Source: Fratercula arctica
Taxonomy: Eukaryota; Chordata; Aves; Charadriiformes; Alcidae
Length of the DNA stretch: 64,000 nt
Assembly (NCBI GenBank): GCA_947846985.1
Contig: CANTUZ010000007.1
Coordinates: forward strand, 26,974,355 to 27,038,354
Reading direction: 5' to 3'
Every line of letters starts with the position of its first letter. Positions within the stretch are counted from its first letter, which is position 1. A model generated the notes under the pieces. It did not search any database. It was not told the DNA's origin and saw only the letters and a list, made by a program, of their open reading frames with translations. Of this stretch, positions 51,723-64,000 are shown in pieces. The translations under genes were made by a program, and so were the position numbers.

Positions 51723-54700
51723 TGAATATGTACAGGTCTTATAGAACTGTAATTAGGAAGGCTATTTGACCATCCAATCGTGACTGTACACAACAGTTGC
51801 CAGTCACAGCAAAAGATGTGCTCATCAAAAAGCTGTGTGGGCTCTTGAAGACAGATGCTCTATCAGTGCAGAGCTTGATTTTGGCTGTGTCTGTTCCAGG
51901 TGAGCTCTCACAAAGACACCGTAGGTAGCCCAAAGCCCTCAGGAGGTGCTGCAAAGCTGAAGTAACTGCTGCTTGAACCAAAACCTACTGCTGAGCAGGA
52001 ATTTGTGGAAGGCTGGAATTCACCTTGAGTTCGCTACAGTCTGAAGGCATGTGTAGCAGCCATGTGGCCATGTAAAGAAGAAATTAAATTCAAAATTATA
52101 TAGAAAAGATACACTAAATTCTTTCATCAGGAAGCCTACTTACTTGCAGGAGGGATAGGAAGGCGCAATTTTCTTGGAAGGTGATGCCAAACAACTCCAT
52201 AGGATGGAATTGCCTGGGATAGTGCAATCAGCAGGAATTTATCAAGTGAAACCCAAACTGTCAGGGGTGTGTAAATTTATTTAGGACAAAGCTTGCAGAA
52301 AGAGTAAAATGGAGCCCAAGGAAGCAGCTGGATATCCAGCATCTCCTGGGTAAGATTTCATGTTGTCACTAGGTATTCTCTGAATCTATGAGAAAAGCAT
52401 TGAAAAGATCCTGTAATTATTCCCTTGACATTTTTCCTCTGCACAGCAAATCAAACACACAAACTCGGGGAAAGAACGCACACAGGGAACTGAAGCAGAA
52501 AACATATTAATTACAAATACGGAGATTTAGCGGTTTAAGTTTTGTTCATGACTCTTTTTCTAGCCTTATCAGTGACTCAGTTGCAAAAACTTGTCCAAGT
52601 CATTTTTGCCCAGATTTTTAAGTGGCATTTAGGCGCATCAATAAATATCTATTTAAAGTGTGGTGCGTCACCTCTCAGCATGCTCTGCCCATGGAATGGA
52701 TGTACTGCCTGATGACCCCAGGGAAAAAGACTCAGTGGCTGTAAACAACGCTGAAATTTAATTGAGATAGGAACTCTGCATGATCATATTATTGTTCCCT
52801 TGTCTTCTGGTGATGCTTCACTTCTACAACTGTGTTGATTAACCAAAGCACTCCTTAATTGGGGCAAGAGAACTAACGCATGATACATACAGAAAGAAGA
52901 TGCTCTTCTGATTACTGCAGAGGAAATTAATCCTGTTAGAGAAAGCCTGTAATGTGGTTTAAAAGTTCTGCAAGATGCCCAGGAGAACACCTCACAGATG
53001 TCAAACACAGGCCCCTTTCCTAATCTGGCCCACAAAGTTATGAGATGTAATTTACTTGATGTGAATAAGAAAGAGAGAAGACCCACTTTGCCCCCAGATG
53101 CTCCTCTTCTGCATCAGTGCTGAGCAGCCCTGAACATGTGCATCCCTGACGATGCTGGAAGCGTGGTACAGGCAAACCGCTGCAATTTCCTGAATGATCA
53201 AGTCCTCTATAAATATTTTAATACCTTCTAATGCTTGTTCCTACCCTTTTTTAATTTCGGTGGCTTTAGGGCACCAGACCTGCCAGTTCTAGTTCAAAAT
53301 CAGTGAAATTCTAATATAACAAAAGGAAGAAACTACTCTTTAAACATTGCCTGTTTTGTGAAGCTTGGGAAGGTTCATTAAGCAGAAGGTGCCCATCAGG
53401 TTGTCTGAGGGCTCTAAACCAGACTGACAGAGAAAATCCATGTGATACAGCCCTACTGGTACCTAGAAGCTGTTTTTGAAATCATATTGAATTTTTATTG
53501 TTTCACACAAACAGAAGTCCTGTTACTGCTTCTAGATCTCTAAAGGGAAGCCTATATATTAATTTGCAATTAAGCCTCTTTGGAAAGAGATCTTCCCTAC
53601 TAGTGTAACCATGGGTTTGGGGTTAAAAAAAGATTAGAATAACTTTCTCAATGGCTAGCCAAAGTTTTTATTGCACAATAAAGCCCCGATTCATGGACTG
53701 CACACCCAGGGTTGGTCAAGGACTGGCCAACAGCACTATAGCCTCTGACTAAGGTTGAAAAATGGGAGATGGAAGTACCCTGCCCGTTTTCCTTGTACTT
53801 CCCCACTCTGATCTCATATTCTTCTCTAGGTTATGTGCCACTCATCATCTTTGGGCAGTGAACTTGCTGGACCAGGATCTGCTACAACTTCTTGTGATGC
53901 TCCCTCCCATGTGACGGAGTCAAGCAGAGGAACTAAACCATCCTGGCTGAGCAAAGCACCACGAGCAGGTCAGCAAGAGCTGCCTCGTTACGTGACCTGC
54001 ACAGTCATTAGAGAAAACAGGGATGTTGGAAAAGATGTGCTCCCTGAAAACAGGCTGGGAAACAGCCCGCCTGCTCAACCTGGACAAAAATCGAGTCATC
54101 TTACATCACTGAAGGCACCTGAAGTGGGTAACTAGCTATACCTAGAGCATGGGCAGTGTACAAATACCCACCGAGGCTGGCGGTTCCTTTCAGCAGCCTT
54201 GGGATCATGCCAACTGGTGAATCCTGCTCCCCTTCGAAGCTCCAGGAGAATTCCCTTTTCCTCTCAGTTGGCTCGCGATTTTCCCCAGAGCAGCCAATCC
54301 TTTCCAAAATTTTCCTAAGCTCATTATCTCCATTTCCTGCAACAGTGGCTTCCACAGGTGAAGCCAGCACTGCGGAAAACATATTTAAAATGTGTCCGTT
54401 GTTGTTTTTTCATCGTAAGCAAATTTCTTCTCTTATTTTTTTACAGCTTTCTTCTCTTGGCTTTTAATTTTGGAAAACAGCACACAGCGTGCCTCTTCTG
54501 TGCCATTCAGTACCCCACATCTCTCTATCCTGTCTCTGCTTATTCATCTCTTGTTTTAACTAAGCGGGCCTAATCTTTTTAAATCTCTCCTCCTATGAAA
54601 GGTTCTCTGTGCCTCTAATCATTTTCATTACCCTTCACTGAATCCTTTCAATTTATTTTCTTTTTTTCCTCCATCATTTCCAGAACTGAAAGACAACATT

Positions 54701-55439
54701 TAAAAAGAAGCTGTAGCACCGAGTTGCGTAACGGAGGTAAGATATTTTCAGTCATTTGTCTTATGACAAAGTAAAACCATCTTTGCTGTTCAGCCTCATG
54801 ATTGTGCATCTGTACAAAAGTTCTCTATCTTTTTAAGTTGTGTCTCTGATAAATACAGTCCAATTTTATGGTATTTCTGACCCTCTGATCATTCGGTGTA
54901 CCCAAGCTTAACAATTGAAGGAAGGGAGAAGGAAGCAAAAGGCAGATAGGACAGCTTTCTTCCCCAGAACTAGAGCAGAGAGCCCCAAAGATGCTAAAAG
55001 CAACCTATTTTATAACATGCCCATTATTACACAGATAACCTGCCAGCCACAGCAATCAGATTTCTAGCAGTTATAATTGACATCAAATCCCGGCATTGTC
55101 AAATCTCTCTGACACAGCTGTTGTGCAGAATGTCCTCAGCTTAAGTGTGTCACGCATTACTTTAAAAAAATATATATTTAAGTTGAAAAACTCCTTTTGA
55201 AGTACGGGGCCCATGTTCTGCTTTCAGTTAAAGGCGGCCCAGCGTCCTGCTTGTTTTAGTGGCCAAGTCCTCAGCCCATTGACATTTGCTGAAGGTGGCC
55301 AGTGGCATGAGATGCCGAAGGACTAAGAGGAGCCTGAGCCTTAGGAGACACCGCAACAGCCTCATCTGGAGCAAACTACATGTGGTTTGTTCCCCTGAGC
55401 TGCTACTTGCCTGCCAGCTGTCCCTTTGCCTTTGTGTGC

Positions 55440-55650
55440 CACCGCCTCCGTGGGACACGGGGACAGAGCAACCATGCAAAGCCTGGTATCTTCCACCGAG
55501 CAGCAGCAAGGACGCACCGAGGGAAAGCCGCTCCATCAGCCAGACGAGCGTGGCATGAAGAGACATCGCTTTGTCACAGCCCGGCCGCTGCGAGGGCGAG
55601 ATGTCTGCAAGCTGGCAAGAGCAGCCGACAAAGAAAACACGTCCCTGTCC
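55440..55650. promoter_or_regulatory. small CpG-rich patch in FGF13 intron 3
   Basis: By hand count there are 16 CpG dinucleotides in about 220 bp at roughly 61% GC, an observed/expected ratio of about 0.77, against a CpG-poor surrounding. Several frames stay open across it on both strands (up to 112 codons), as GC-rich DNA often allows. It could be a minor CpG island, an alternative promoter or an exapted element. No exon of a known family is recognised. Confidence 0.35.
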
Positions 55651-56670
55651 CAGTAGCCCTTTTACACTTACTCTTGTATTTGTCTACATGATCGCTGCCA
55701 GCAGGGGAAACCCACGCTGCTGCTGCTGGGGCTGTGGCAGCCGGGGGTTAATTTGCTGCTGGATCAAGGTGGCTTGGCCAGCATTTGTTAAACCACCCCC
55801 TGTGAGCGAAGGGTGAGAAGGGCAGCACAACCTTTCTCCTGCTGTGTTGAATGCCTTGGCTGTACCATCCCAAAAGGATCCCTCCAGTTCCCTGGGGGTT
55901 CAGCAGTCAGTGACAGCCACACCAGGGCACCCCTTGCCTCCGCAGCCAGGACGGGCAGTGATGCTGGAGCTCTGCATCCCCTGACGCTTTCATGGTCCAG
56001 CTCTCCCTGCACCGGGGAGCTCTGCAGAAGCAGCAGGGCTAATTAGAGGAGTGTGGGATTTACTGCTGTATCCTAGATACAGGACATCAGCCCCGGGGTA
56101 AGGAGATGGAAGAGATCTCCTTCAGACTGTCACCCATGAATTCATGCAGATTTACCTTAAAGTGCTGGAAAACAATAATCTAATCAGTGTTTGCAGCAAG
56201 CTCTAAATCTCTCTGTTTAATTACAAGCTGGGACATGACCCTTTTAGCAGTGTATGCTCCTGAAATTCTATGGAAAAAAGGAAAGCACCCAAAGGTTTCT
56301 CTTTTTTGGGGGAAGGGCAGCTGAACGAACAACAGTCAGAACAAGTGCTGCCGTCCTTCCCGTGGGAGTAGGTGATAACAGGGAATGCTGTTTCTGTGGT
56401 AACCTGCAACTTGGCTGGAAGCCTGTTTGTCCAACCACTGCGAGCTACGATGGGTGAATCCATGTGGAAGTGATCTCCTGGTCCTCTGCTGCTCTGATGA
56501 GGTGCCACCCTACGTATCTGATGGAAAACTGGTGGAGGCACTGCTCCTCCACCCAAAGGCTGGGCAGGGAGCCCCCCAAAAGCCCAGCCTCAGCGCAGCT
56601 GGGACCTCCTCAGACTACCACCGGCCACCTGGCTGACACTGCAGAAGAACAATGGGGTCCATCCCAGAAG

Positions 56671-57110
56671 ATGCCACAGAGATGTTCAGAGGGCTGGAGC
56701 CCCTCTGCTATGAGGACAGGCTGACAGAGTTGGGGGCGTTCAGCCTGGAGAAGAGAAGGCTCCGGGGAGACCTTAAAGCCCCTTCCAGTCCCTAAAGGGG
56801 CTGCAGGAAAGCTGGGGAGAGACTCTGGATCAGGGAGGGGAGCCATAGGACGAGGGGGAACGGTTTCAAACTGGAAGAGGGGAAATATGGATGAGCTCTG
56901 AGGAAGACATTCTTTGCTGTGAGGGTGGTGAGCCCCTGGCCCAGGTTGCCCAGAGAAGCTGTGGCTGCCCCATCCCTGGAGGTGTTCAAGGCCAGGCTGG
57001 ACGGGGCTTGGAGCAGCCTGGTCTGGTGGGAGGTGTCCCTGCCCAGGGCAGGGGGTGGCACTGGGTGGGCTTTAAGGTCCCTTCCAACCCAAATCATTCT
57101 ATGATTCTAT
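56671..57110 (+). mobile_element. CR1 LINE 3' end
   Basis: AGGGCTGGAGCCCCTCTGCT, GGCGTTCAGCCTGGAGAAGA, CTGCCCCATCCCTGGAGGTG, AGCCTGGTCTGGTGGGAGGT, TTTAAGGTCCCTTCCAACCC and ATTCTATGATTCTATG. Same subfamily as the minus copies at 21821, 30278 and 61121. In FGF13 intron 3. Confidence 0.96.
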
Positions 57111-57626
57111 GCACTTAGAGACAGATGCTGCCCAACAAGCTCTTTTTCTGCACGCTAGAAATTGCCTCTGCTCACTGACTGCAAGAAGCTGCAAGTGGAA
57201 GATAAATAACAGCGTGAGCAGCAGGAGAAGAAATAATGCCACATTACATCAAACAGGCCCGTGCTTCACTGTCAGCTTAGAGTCTATTCCGCACCAAAGG
57301 ACAGCCCTGCCATTTGGCCTGTATATTTTATTAATGTGGATGCATATTTATGGAGCTGTGGATTAGCCGATACTTCGGTGTTCAATACCGTTCTTTTACG
57401 CTGTAGTTCTCGGCAAAGGCATTTGTCCTGTTGGCTGTTATTCCTCGTGGGCTCTCAGACGACTGCTGTTCTGTCCCCTGCACTGCTTGGGCTGGAATCG
57501 CTGCCGTAGAGATGCCTCACCTATACCAATGCTCCCAAACATGTTTTGGGAACCCGCTGTAAACCTCTGTAAAGTACTAAATGCAGCAGAGTCTTTGGAC
57601 TGGCATTACATACTAAAAATGCCATT

Positions 57627-57672
57627 TTTTATATTAATATATATAATATATATAATACATGTATATTATATG
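57627..57672. repeat. AT-rich (ATATA) tract
   Basis: TATTAATATATATAATATAT followed by ATAATACATGTATATTATAT: a low-complexity, partly self-complementary AT stretch. Confidence 0.88.
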
Positions 57673-60600
57673 CTAAAAATAATATTAATACCAAACTAAT
57701 AGGCCTATTAATTAGGTTTTTATTCTGCAAAGCACTACACCACATGCTAAATTTTTAACACGGATAATGTCAGCGTCGGGAAAGTTAAGCAGGTCATTAC
57801 ACTGAAGAAAAGCAGTGACTCTTTCAGGACCTGATCTAAAATGCGTTATGAGCAAGGGAAATACTACCCCAAAATGCTTTACTGCATTTTGGTTGGCTTT
57901 CTAACGTTCATGTAGTCTGCAAAGAAACATATATGTCTTGCTGTAAGAAATCAAGGCTATTTGGTATTTTTCACTATTAATTCAGCTTACTTGCTCGCTA
58001 CGAGGTGCAAATAAAAAAAGATTAAGCTTAATAATAATGGGAATGTCACAGGTTCAAGGAGCTGGTTAGCTCCGCCCTGACCAAACCAGCATCTCTCTGT
58101 CACCAAATCGTAATGAGACCTTTTCAAACGAGTTTGATTTACTGCATTCCATTTATTCACGAATGCCATGGATGGATGTTTCTCAGACCTCGGTAGTTTG
58201 ACAGTGCCAGGACATTACTGGCAGCCAAAGCCTGCTTCTTGATATAGAGCGGCGATGCTCATTGGAATTCCTCCGCCCTAAATTATGCTATTGAACATAT
58301 GCCGCTAAGAGGATCTCAGAAGGATGTTTGTATTAGGTGGCAGGCTAATTAAGGGATTTGAGAGATTTCAGATGGCAAAAAACTTTTAAAAACAAGATAA
58401 TAGAGGATTATCCCAGGTAGATGATATGTAAGAGTGACCCTTTATTTGAGAGTTGATGCTGACTGGCAGAGAACATTTGTTTCAGCAGATAAACACCCCA
58501 CCTAAGAAGGAGCACTTGTGCAGGGAACAGGCTAAATTTCTCTCAGTAAATGACGTATGTGCATTTCTCATAAGCAACGCTCTGAGGGTCAAATTAATGG
58601 AAATTTTGGGGAAGTTTCCCAGCACCTTGCGCACAAAAAACTGTGCAGCGGAGCAGAGCCCAACCTCTCCCGCAACAGGCAGAGGTATGAGGAGCACATA
58701 CGGGCCTGGGGGTAATTCGGGGGAGTCATGCACTGGCATTTAAAACACGGCACTGCTCTAACAAGCAAGTTGGCAGCACGGAGCTTGAGGAATGGGAGGC
58801 TTCATGTTACGGTCAGCGCTGGAACCATGGCTAAGCCTGAATACGTCCCCAGGAACCTCGCTTCATGATATGGCTATGCCATTAACATGAGATGAATATT
58901 ACATGTCCTCCTAACAATCCTCCAACTATCCTAATGAAGTTAAGAATACACGCTTTCTTTTTCAGTGATTTATGGGAAGCTTTCTCCAAAACAAATACAC
59001 GGTCTAATAGGAACCCCTGTCCTTCCAATAGACAGCCTGAGCCCAGAGATAAGCTTCTAAAGTCTGTTTTCTTTCCCGCACGGTGATCTGGACTTTGCGA
59101 GGGTCTGTCATTTGGCTGTTTCATGACTCCCTGCCACCCCTGGGCTGTGGAACAGATTATTCTGGAGCCAGACTTTTGGGAGACACCGAGCTGCTAGGGT
59201 CTAAGCAGCAAAGGAGAAACGGGTCCCTGGTAAAATGCTTGCAGGGCTAATTTAAACTTGGAAGACACCCAAATGTCTCTGGGAGGTGCAATTTAAAACC
59301 CTAACCTAAGATAGCCTGGACGGCAATCGCAGATTTCTGGGAACGGCGTGGAACAGTTGCTCCATGAGCCAAACACTGCAGATCTCTGTACTACAGTGTT
59401 TGGGTAGGAGAGCTGTTGCCATTCTGAGTTGCCTCACAGGGAAAAAAGTAGCAAAACACTAAATTCAAACATAGGCACGACCATTCCCTGGCTTACACAT
59501 CTGCACCGGCAAGTCTCTCAGGCTCCCTGACACTTTGAGTCAAGGAACATACAACATCTCAATCTCAATTTCTCCGACAGTGTTGCCTGCTGAACTGACA
59601 GGGAGCTTCCTGAAAGGATTTAGGTGGGTTCTAGTGCAGAGAAATCTCCGCCCCTGAATCATACAAAAAACTGAATGGTGTGAGCACCTTGATTTTAAAC
59701 TCAACCCTTGTATCTCTGCTACAGAAAGCCCTTTTAAGCACAGTTAAAACAAAGCAGTTTCTGGCACTAGATGAACAAATGCTGTGCTTTGCCCTGCAAG
59801 GAGGAATCTGAAAGGTGAGGCCAAGGCTTAGTTTGAAAACTACTGTTGTGGTTTTTTCTTGAGAATCTAAACTGCTTTGGATCAGTTCTGCTTCTAAAAT
59901 CTGGTTATCTGTTTCCAAGCCAGCAAGTAACAGCTGGCTGCAGCCAGCCAGGCAGAGAGCAGAGAGCTAAACCCCGCAGCAATTCAAAGTATGAAGGTGA
60001 GCTTGTCCACCAGGAAAGGTGACCATCTCTCAGTTTGCCCACTGGTTGATCTACCATTTCACTGTCCAGGGCCACCCATTGTTAGTGTCACCTAACAAGC
60101 AGCAAAAAAGGCTGAGGGGAGAAGGCACAGCAGACCAAGGATTCAAGGGAAATGCTGATGAATCACCTGCCACAAGGAATATGTGCTGGCAAGTTTAGAA
60201 ACACAGTTTTCCTGCAGGCAAGAAAGATGCCTTGGACATCCTTGGACTTTGAAAGCTTTGAGGCTAAAGCCTGTGGAGACCAAATGGGGTAACTGAATGC
60301 CATTTAAATTCTACCATTGAAACAAAATAAGACTACCAATGAAACAAATGGGATTCATCTATCTAAATATCCCTGAGGATCTGAGTCCAAATCTGGACCT
60401 ATGTGTGCAAGTCCAAGCTCTGATTCATCTCACCTACCTTCAGGCACTTAAAAGAAACACCAAAGTTAGGAGCTGGGTCAATCTGGGATTTTCCTGTCCT
60501 CAATGAACGTAGTTGAGATAAATTACCCTCCAGGGAGGATAAGGGAAGGTGGATCTGCTGTGTTTGACTCCTACACCACAGATCCAGCTCTGCCAAAGCC

Positions 60601-61120
60601 TCTGGTCCTTTCTGAGAAGAGGAGCAATGTCCCAAGGCAGGAGACCCATGCCCTGTGTGGCACGGGCGGTGCCCGGAGACAGCCACTGGCACACCACGGC
60701 TTGCACCACCAGTGCTCGGCCGGGGATGGGGTCCTGCAGGTGGGGAGAGGCCAGCAGGGAAAGCGCAGGGAGGGGAGGGCAGGGCTGGGAACGGGCAGAG
60801 GTAAGACCCAGGTGGGAATGGAGGGAGAGGAGAGGGGTGAGAGACAAAGCAAAGCAAACAGGGGGGCCAGGCTTCTCCTGCCAAAGCACAAACTGAGCTG
60901 CAGAGGTGCTGGCACTGTTCCTGCTCCAGTGATGCCGTCGGCGTGAGGCCAGCCTGGGAGCTCTGCTGGAAGCCTCAGCAGGACTGTTCCATCCCACTAT
61001 GCTGTGGCTCTACAGAGCAGCACAGACTGTCCCCAGGTGGCCCCAAGGGGCTGTCCCCATCACAACATGAGATGGGTTAAGTCAGCTTTAATACCAAGTA
61101 TTGGAGAGAAGAGGATTTAT

Positions 61121-61614
61121 TAGAATCGTAGAATGGTTTGGGTTGGAAGTGACCTTGAAGATCATCTAGCTACAACCCCCTGCCTTGGGCAGGGACACCT
61201 CCCACCAGACCAGGTTGCTCCAAGCCCCGACCAGCCTGAACACCTCCAGGGATGGGGCAGCCACAGCTTCTCTGGGCAACCTGGGCCAGGGGCTCACCAC
61301 CCTCACAGCAAAGAATTACCTAATCTAAATTTCCCCTCTTCCAGTTTAAAACCGTTACTCCTCATCCTATGGCTCCCCTCCCTGATCCAGAGTCTCTGTC
61401 TGGCTTTCCTGGAGCCCCTTTAGGGACTGGAAGGGGCTCTAAGGTCTCCCTGGAGCCTTCTCTTCTTCAGGCTGAACCCCCCCAGCTCTCTCAGCCTGTC
61501 CTCACAGCAGAGGGGCTCCAGCCCTCTGAACATCTCCATGGCCTCCTCTGCCCCCACTGCAACAGCTCTGTGTCCTTCTAGTGTTGGTGCCCCCAGAGCT
61601 GGAGGCAGCACTGG
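61121..61614 (-). mobile_element. CR1 LINE 3' end, minus orientation
   Basis: TAGAATCGTAGAATGG, then TTTGGGTTGGAAGTGACCTT, CCACAGCTTCTCTGGGCAAC, CAGAGGGGCTCCAGCCCTCT, CTTCTAGTGTTGGTGCCCCC. It extends further 5' than the other minus copies. A deletion of about 24 bases relative to 21821 lies after GCAAAGAATT. Sense with FGF13, inside intron 3. Confidence 0.95.
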
Positions 61615-62381
61615 AAGTTTCAACTCTGTTCTTGTCCAAGCCAGGGAAAGTCTGCCCCTGATCAGCCTTGGCATCAGCAGTCTGACTGCCGAAATGGAAA
61701 GAAATTACCTTGGGTAGATCTGAGATACAGTTTTTGCTTTGCAGTATTTACAGGGATTTCTTTCCCCATCACTGGAACAGCCCCCAGACCTTACAGTCTT
61801 ATTTTGGCCAAGCTCCCATTGAAATGAATCACGACTTTGCCCGAGTTAGTGCTCCAGGACTGAGCTCTAAATTATTAAAAGCTAATGATATGTAAGAATT
61901 TATGTCAATTTTCAAAACAGCTCAGCAAAGGTAGACAAAAATGCTGCTTTGAAACTAGTAGAAGGCAGGGAGCTCAACTCCCAGCCTGCTTTGAAATCCA
62001 AGCCCTAGCTTTTTAGTGAAACACAGTGCCTTTTAAACCTCATATTTTAATCATCATACTTCTGTACAATGCAGAACTCTTGCCTTGTTTCTTTGCTGCG
62101 AATACAACCTCCACCATGGGTGTACGGTGTCAGCGAGCTGCTGGCATGGCAAGCTGACGCTCTCCTCCCGGGGAAGCTGTCGGCTCCTTCCTTTTCTCCC
62201 TCTTGCAAAATAACCGTCTGTCTGAACAGAAAACCCTACCTCCCCAGGGCGACCTGTCGATATCCCTTCCTGTTTCTACACGTCGCCTTCAGGGGACTCA
62301 GACTGAACATCAAATATTGCTTTAGGCATTTGTAAAATTAGCATCTGTCGCTCAAGGGGTAATTAACCCTTCCCTGGTTTT

Positions 62382-62405
62382 GGGGGGGGGGGGGGGGGGG
62401 GGGGG
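62382..62405. repeat. poly(G) tract, 24 bases
   Basis: Uninterrupted run of 24 G on the plus strand (C in the FGF13 transcript). It could form a G-quadruplex on the non-template side. Its exact length is unreliable in most sequencing. Confidence 0.95.
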
Positions 62406-63523
62406 CAGGGGTTTAGCCTGTGCCACCTGCACAGCCAGGCGAGTGGGTGGCGTTTTGCTGAACTGGAAGCAACGTATGTGGAGCTGAGCAGAGCTCCAGG
62501 TGCCCAGACGGCTTGAGGCCGATTTCCGAGCTCCGTGACTGGCAGGACACCTTCCAGAGTGGCACCCGTGGCCCCTGATGCCAGCCTCAGCCCTCGGCCA
62601 CGTCCACGGGCCAGCAGAGGCACCAGCTACTCCTGTTTCCTCAATTCAGCAACGCCACGGAAAGGTTACCATCTGATCATCAGGGATTCCTCGACTTTCA
62701 TCACAGTGGAATGTTATAATTATTCCTAGCTGGCCTTGCCTAGGATGTCTGAGTGCAGATTAATTGAGTATACAGAGTAATCATTTTCTTTCTGTAGGAT
62801 GTAACAGTTGGCTGCTGGTCCCTTGTCTTTTTAAGATGAAAAAAGTGACGATGAAACTGGTGGAATTCAGCTCTTTGCTTCCATGTATGCCCTCACTGGA
62901 TGTTCGTTATTGAAAGGCGGCTTCTGCCAGAGCGGAAAACACAGCTACACGAGCACGGAATGCAGAAACTGGAAGACGATGTGGAAGAAAAAGATTAATT
63001 TCTTCCCCTAGATTTTGCAAAGCCATTACCTGTTTTTGAATGACATTTCCAATTCTACACTGGGAACTGCTAAAGCATTTACATAAGAATGCAAAAATGC
63101 ACACATTATCACTGCAGGAAGCACTTAAAATTTAAGATAATTATATAGTATGGAAACTATTTCAAAGGACTCAAACAAAATAACAACTAATTCTAGAGAG
63201 TCACCCTTTAAGATGATTATTACTCTGCACTACTGCTGATCGCTCACTAAAAAATCCTTCTCTTTACAATTATATGCACATTATAAATTCCTACTTTGTT
63301 CTTCCACCATCAAGCTCCTACAGCTGCCGCTGACAAATTTGCATTCTCTGAGAGCTTAACGAGGCAGCCCAAATACTTGCACTGCGAGCGGAGGTGAAGC
63401 GCATCCTTTGCCATGCTGGGGTATGATCCTCCCTTCACCCTCGCCTCACGCCGGGTCCTCTTCTGAGGGCTTCTCCATCGTGATTTGAAAGGTGCTAAGG
63501 TTCAACCTGGGGACGGAGGCTCA

Positions 63524-63556
63524 GGCAGGGGACGTGGCAGGGGACGTGGCAGGGGA
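63524..63556. repeat. 12-bp tandem repeat next to a CR1
   Basis: GGCAGGGGACGT occurs twice in succession, followed by GGCAGGGGA running into the CR1 body: about 2.7 units. Confidence 0.85.
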
Positions 63557-64000
63557 GTCCTGGTGGACAACAGGATGACCATGAGCCAGCAATGTGCCCT
63601 TGTGGCCAAGAAGGCCAATGGCATCCTGGGGTGCATCAAGAAGAGTGTGGCTGCAGGTGGAGGGAGGTCATCCTCCCCCTCTGCTCTGCCCTGGGGAGGC
63701 CACATCTGGAGTGCTGTGTCCAGTTCTGGGCTCCCCGGTTCCAGAAGGACAGGGAACTGCTGGAGAGGGTGCAGCAAAGGGCTACCAAGATGATGAGGGG
63801 ACTGGAACACCTCTCTTAGGAAGAAAGGCTGAGGGATTTGGGTCTTTTCAGTCTGGAAAAGAGACAACTGAGGGGGGATCTTATCAGTGCTTATAAATAC
63901 TGAAAGGGTGGGTGTCAGGGGGATGGGGCCAGGCTCTTCTCAGTGGTGCCCAGCGACAGGACAAGAGGTAACGGGCACAAACTTGAACATGGGAAGTTCC
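63555..64000 (+). mobile_element. CR1 LINE 3' end, cut by the window edge
   Basis: GGAGTCCTGGTGGACAACAG, ATGAGCCAGCAATGTGCCCT, AAGAAGAGTGTGGCTGCAGG, TGCTGGAGAGGGTGCAGC, GGCTCTTCTCAGTGGTGCCC. Collinear with the copy at 48030; the terminus must lie beyond 64000. Confidence 0.96.

Noticed and set aside
60399..60997. Minus-strand ORFs of 161 and 165 codons and plus ORFs of 147 and 115 codons
   Set aside because: Four overlapping frames in a purine-biased GC-rich stretch, proline-rich on one strand and glycine/arginine-rich on the other; typical of composition, not coding.

Overview
The window looks like nuclear DNA from a bird. It is AT-leaning, gene-poor, and carries many truncated CR1 LINE 3' ends. 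These have the typical avian terminus (a run reading GGTCCCTTCCAA followed by short ATTCTATG-type repeats). LTR-like segments and vertebrate-style microsatellites are also present. No bacterial operon, CRISPR array, rRNA or tRNA gene was recognised.

The only protein-coding gene I can support is the 3' part of FGF13 (fibroblast growth factor homologous factor 2), on the minus strand. Its penultimate coding exon is at 45842-46040 (exactly 199 nt). Its terminal coding exon ends at a TAG stop at 44459. Both have matching GT/AG splice signals and join in frame. A 3' UTR of about 1.3 kb probably ends near 43185, after an AATAAA on the minus strand. Everything from 46041 to the right edge is best read as the intron upstream of exon 4; I did not find the earlier FGF13 exons, so they are probably beyond 64000.

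Layout: 1-10550 is largely unique non-coding sequence with few repeats. From 10551 to 43180, non-coding sequence is interrupted by CR1 copies, a probable solo LTR of an endogenous retrovirus (13538-14169), a second LTR-like block with CCAAT and TATA boxes (19316-19734), a 42-bp minisatellite (26935-27228) and a compound microsatellite (28107-28287). Then come the FGF13 3' UTR, last exon, a short intron and exon 4. The rest is a large FGF13 intron carrying five CR1 copies and one small CpG-rich patch.

If gene order matches mammals (ZIC3 - FGF13 - F9), the left 43 kb lies on the ZIC3 side, an interval expected to hold regulatory elements but few genes. Nearly all other open reading frames here are chance frames or by-products of repeats. 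I see no convincing previously undescribed system. The most useful observations are the FGF13 exons, a CR1 that appears split by an LTR-bearing insertion, the minisatellite that is open on both strands, and several repeat-free, TAAT-rich blocks that may be conserved regulatory DNA.
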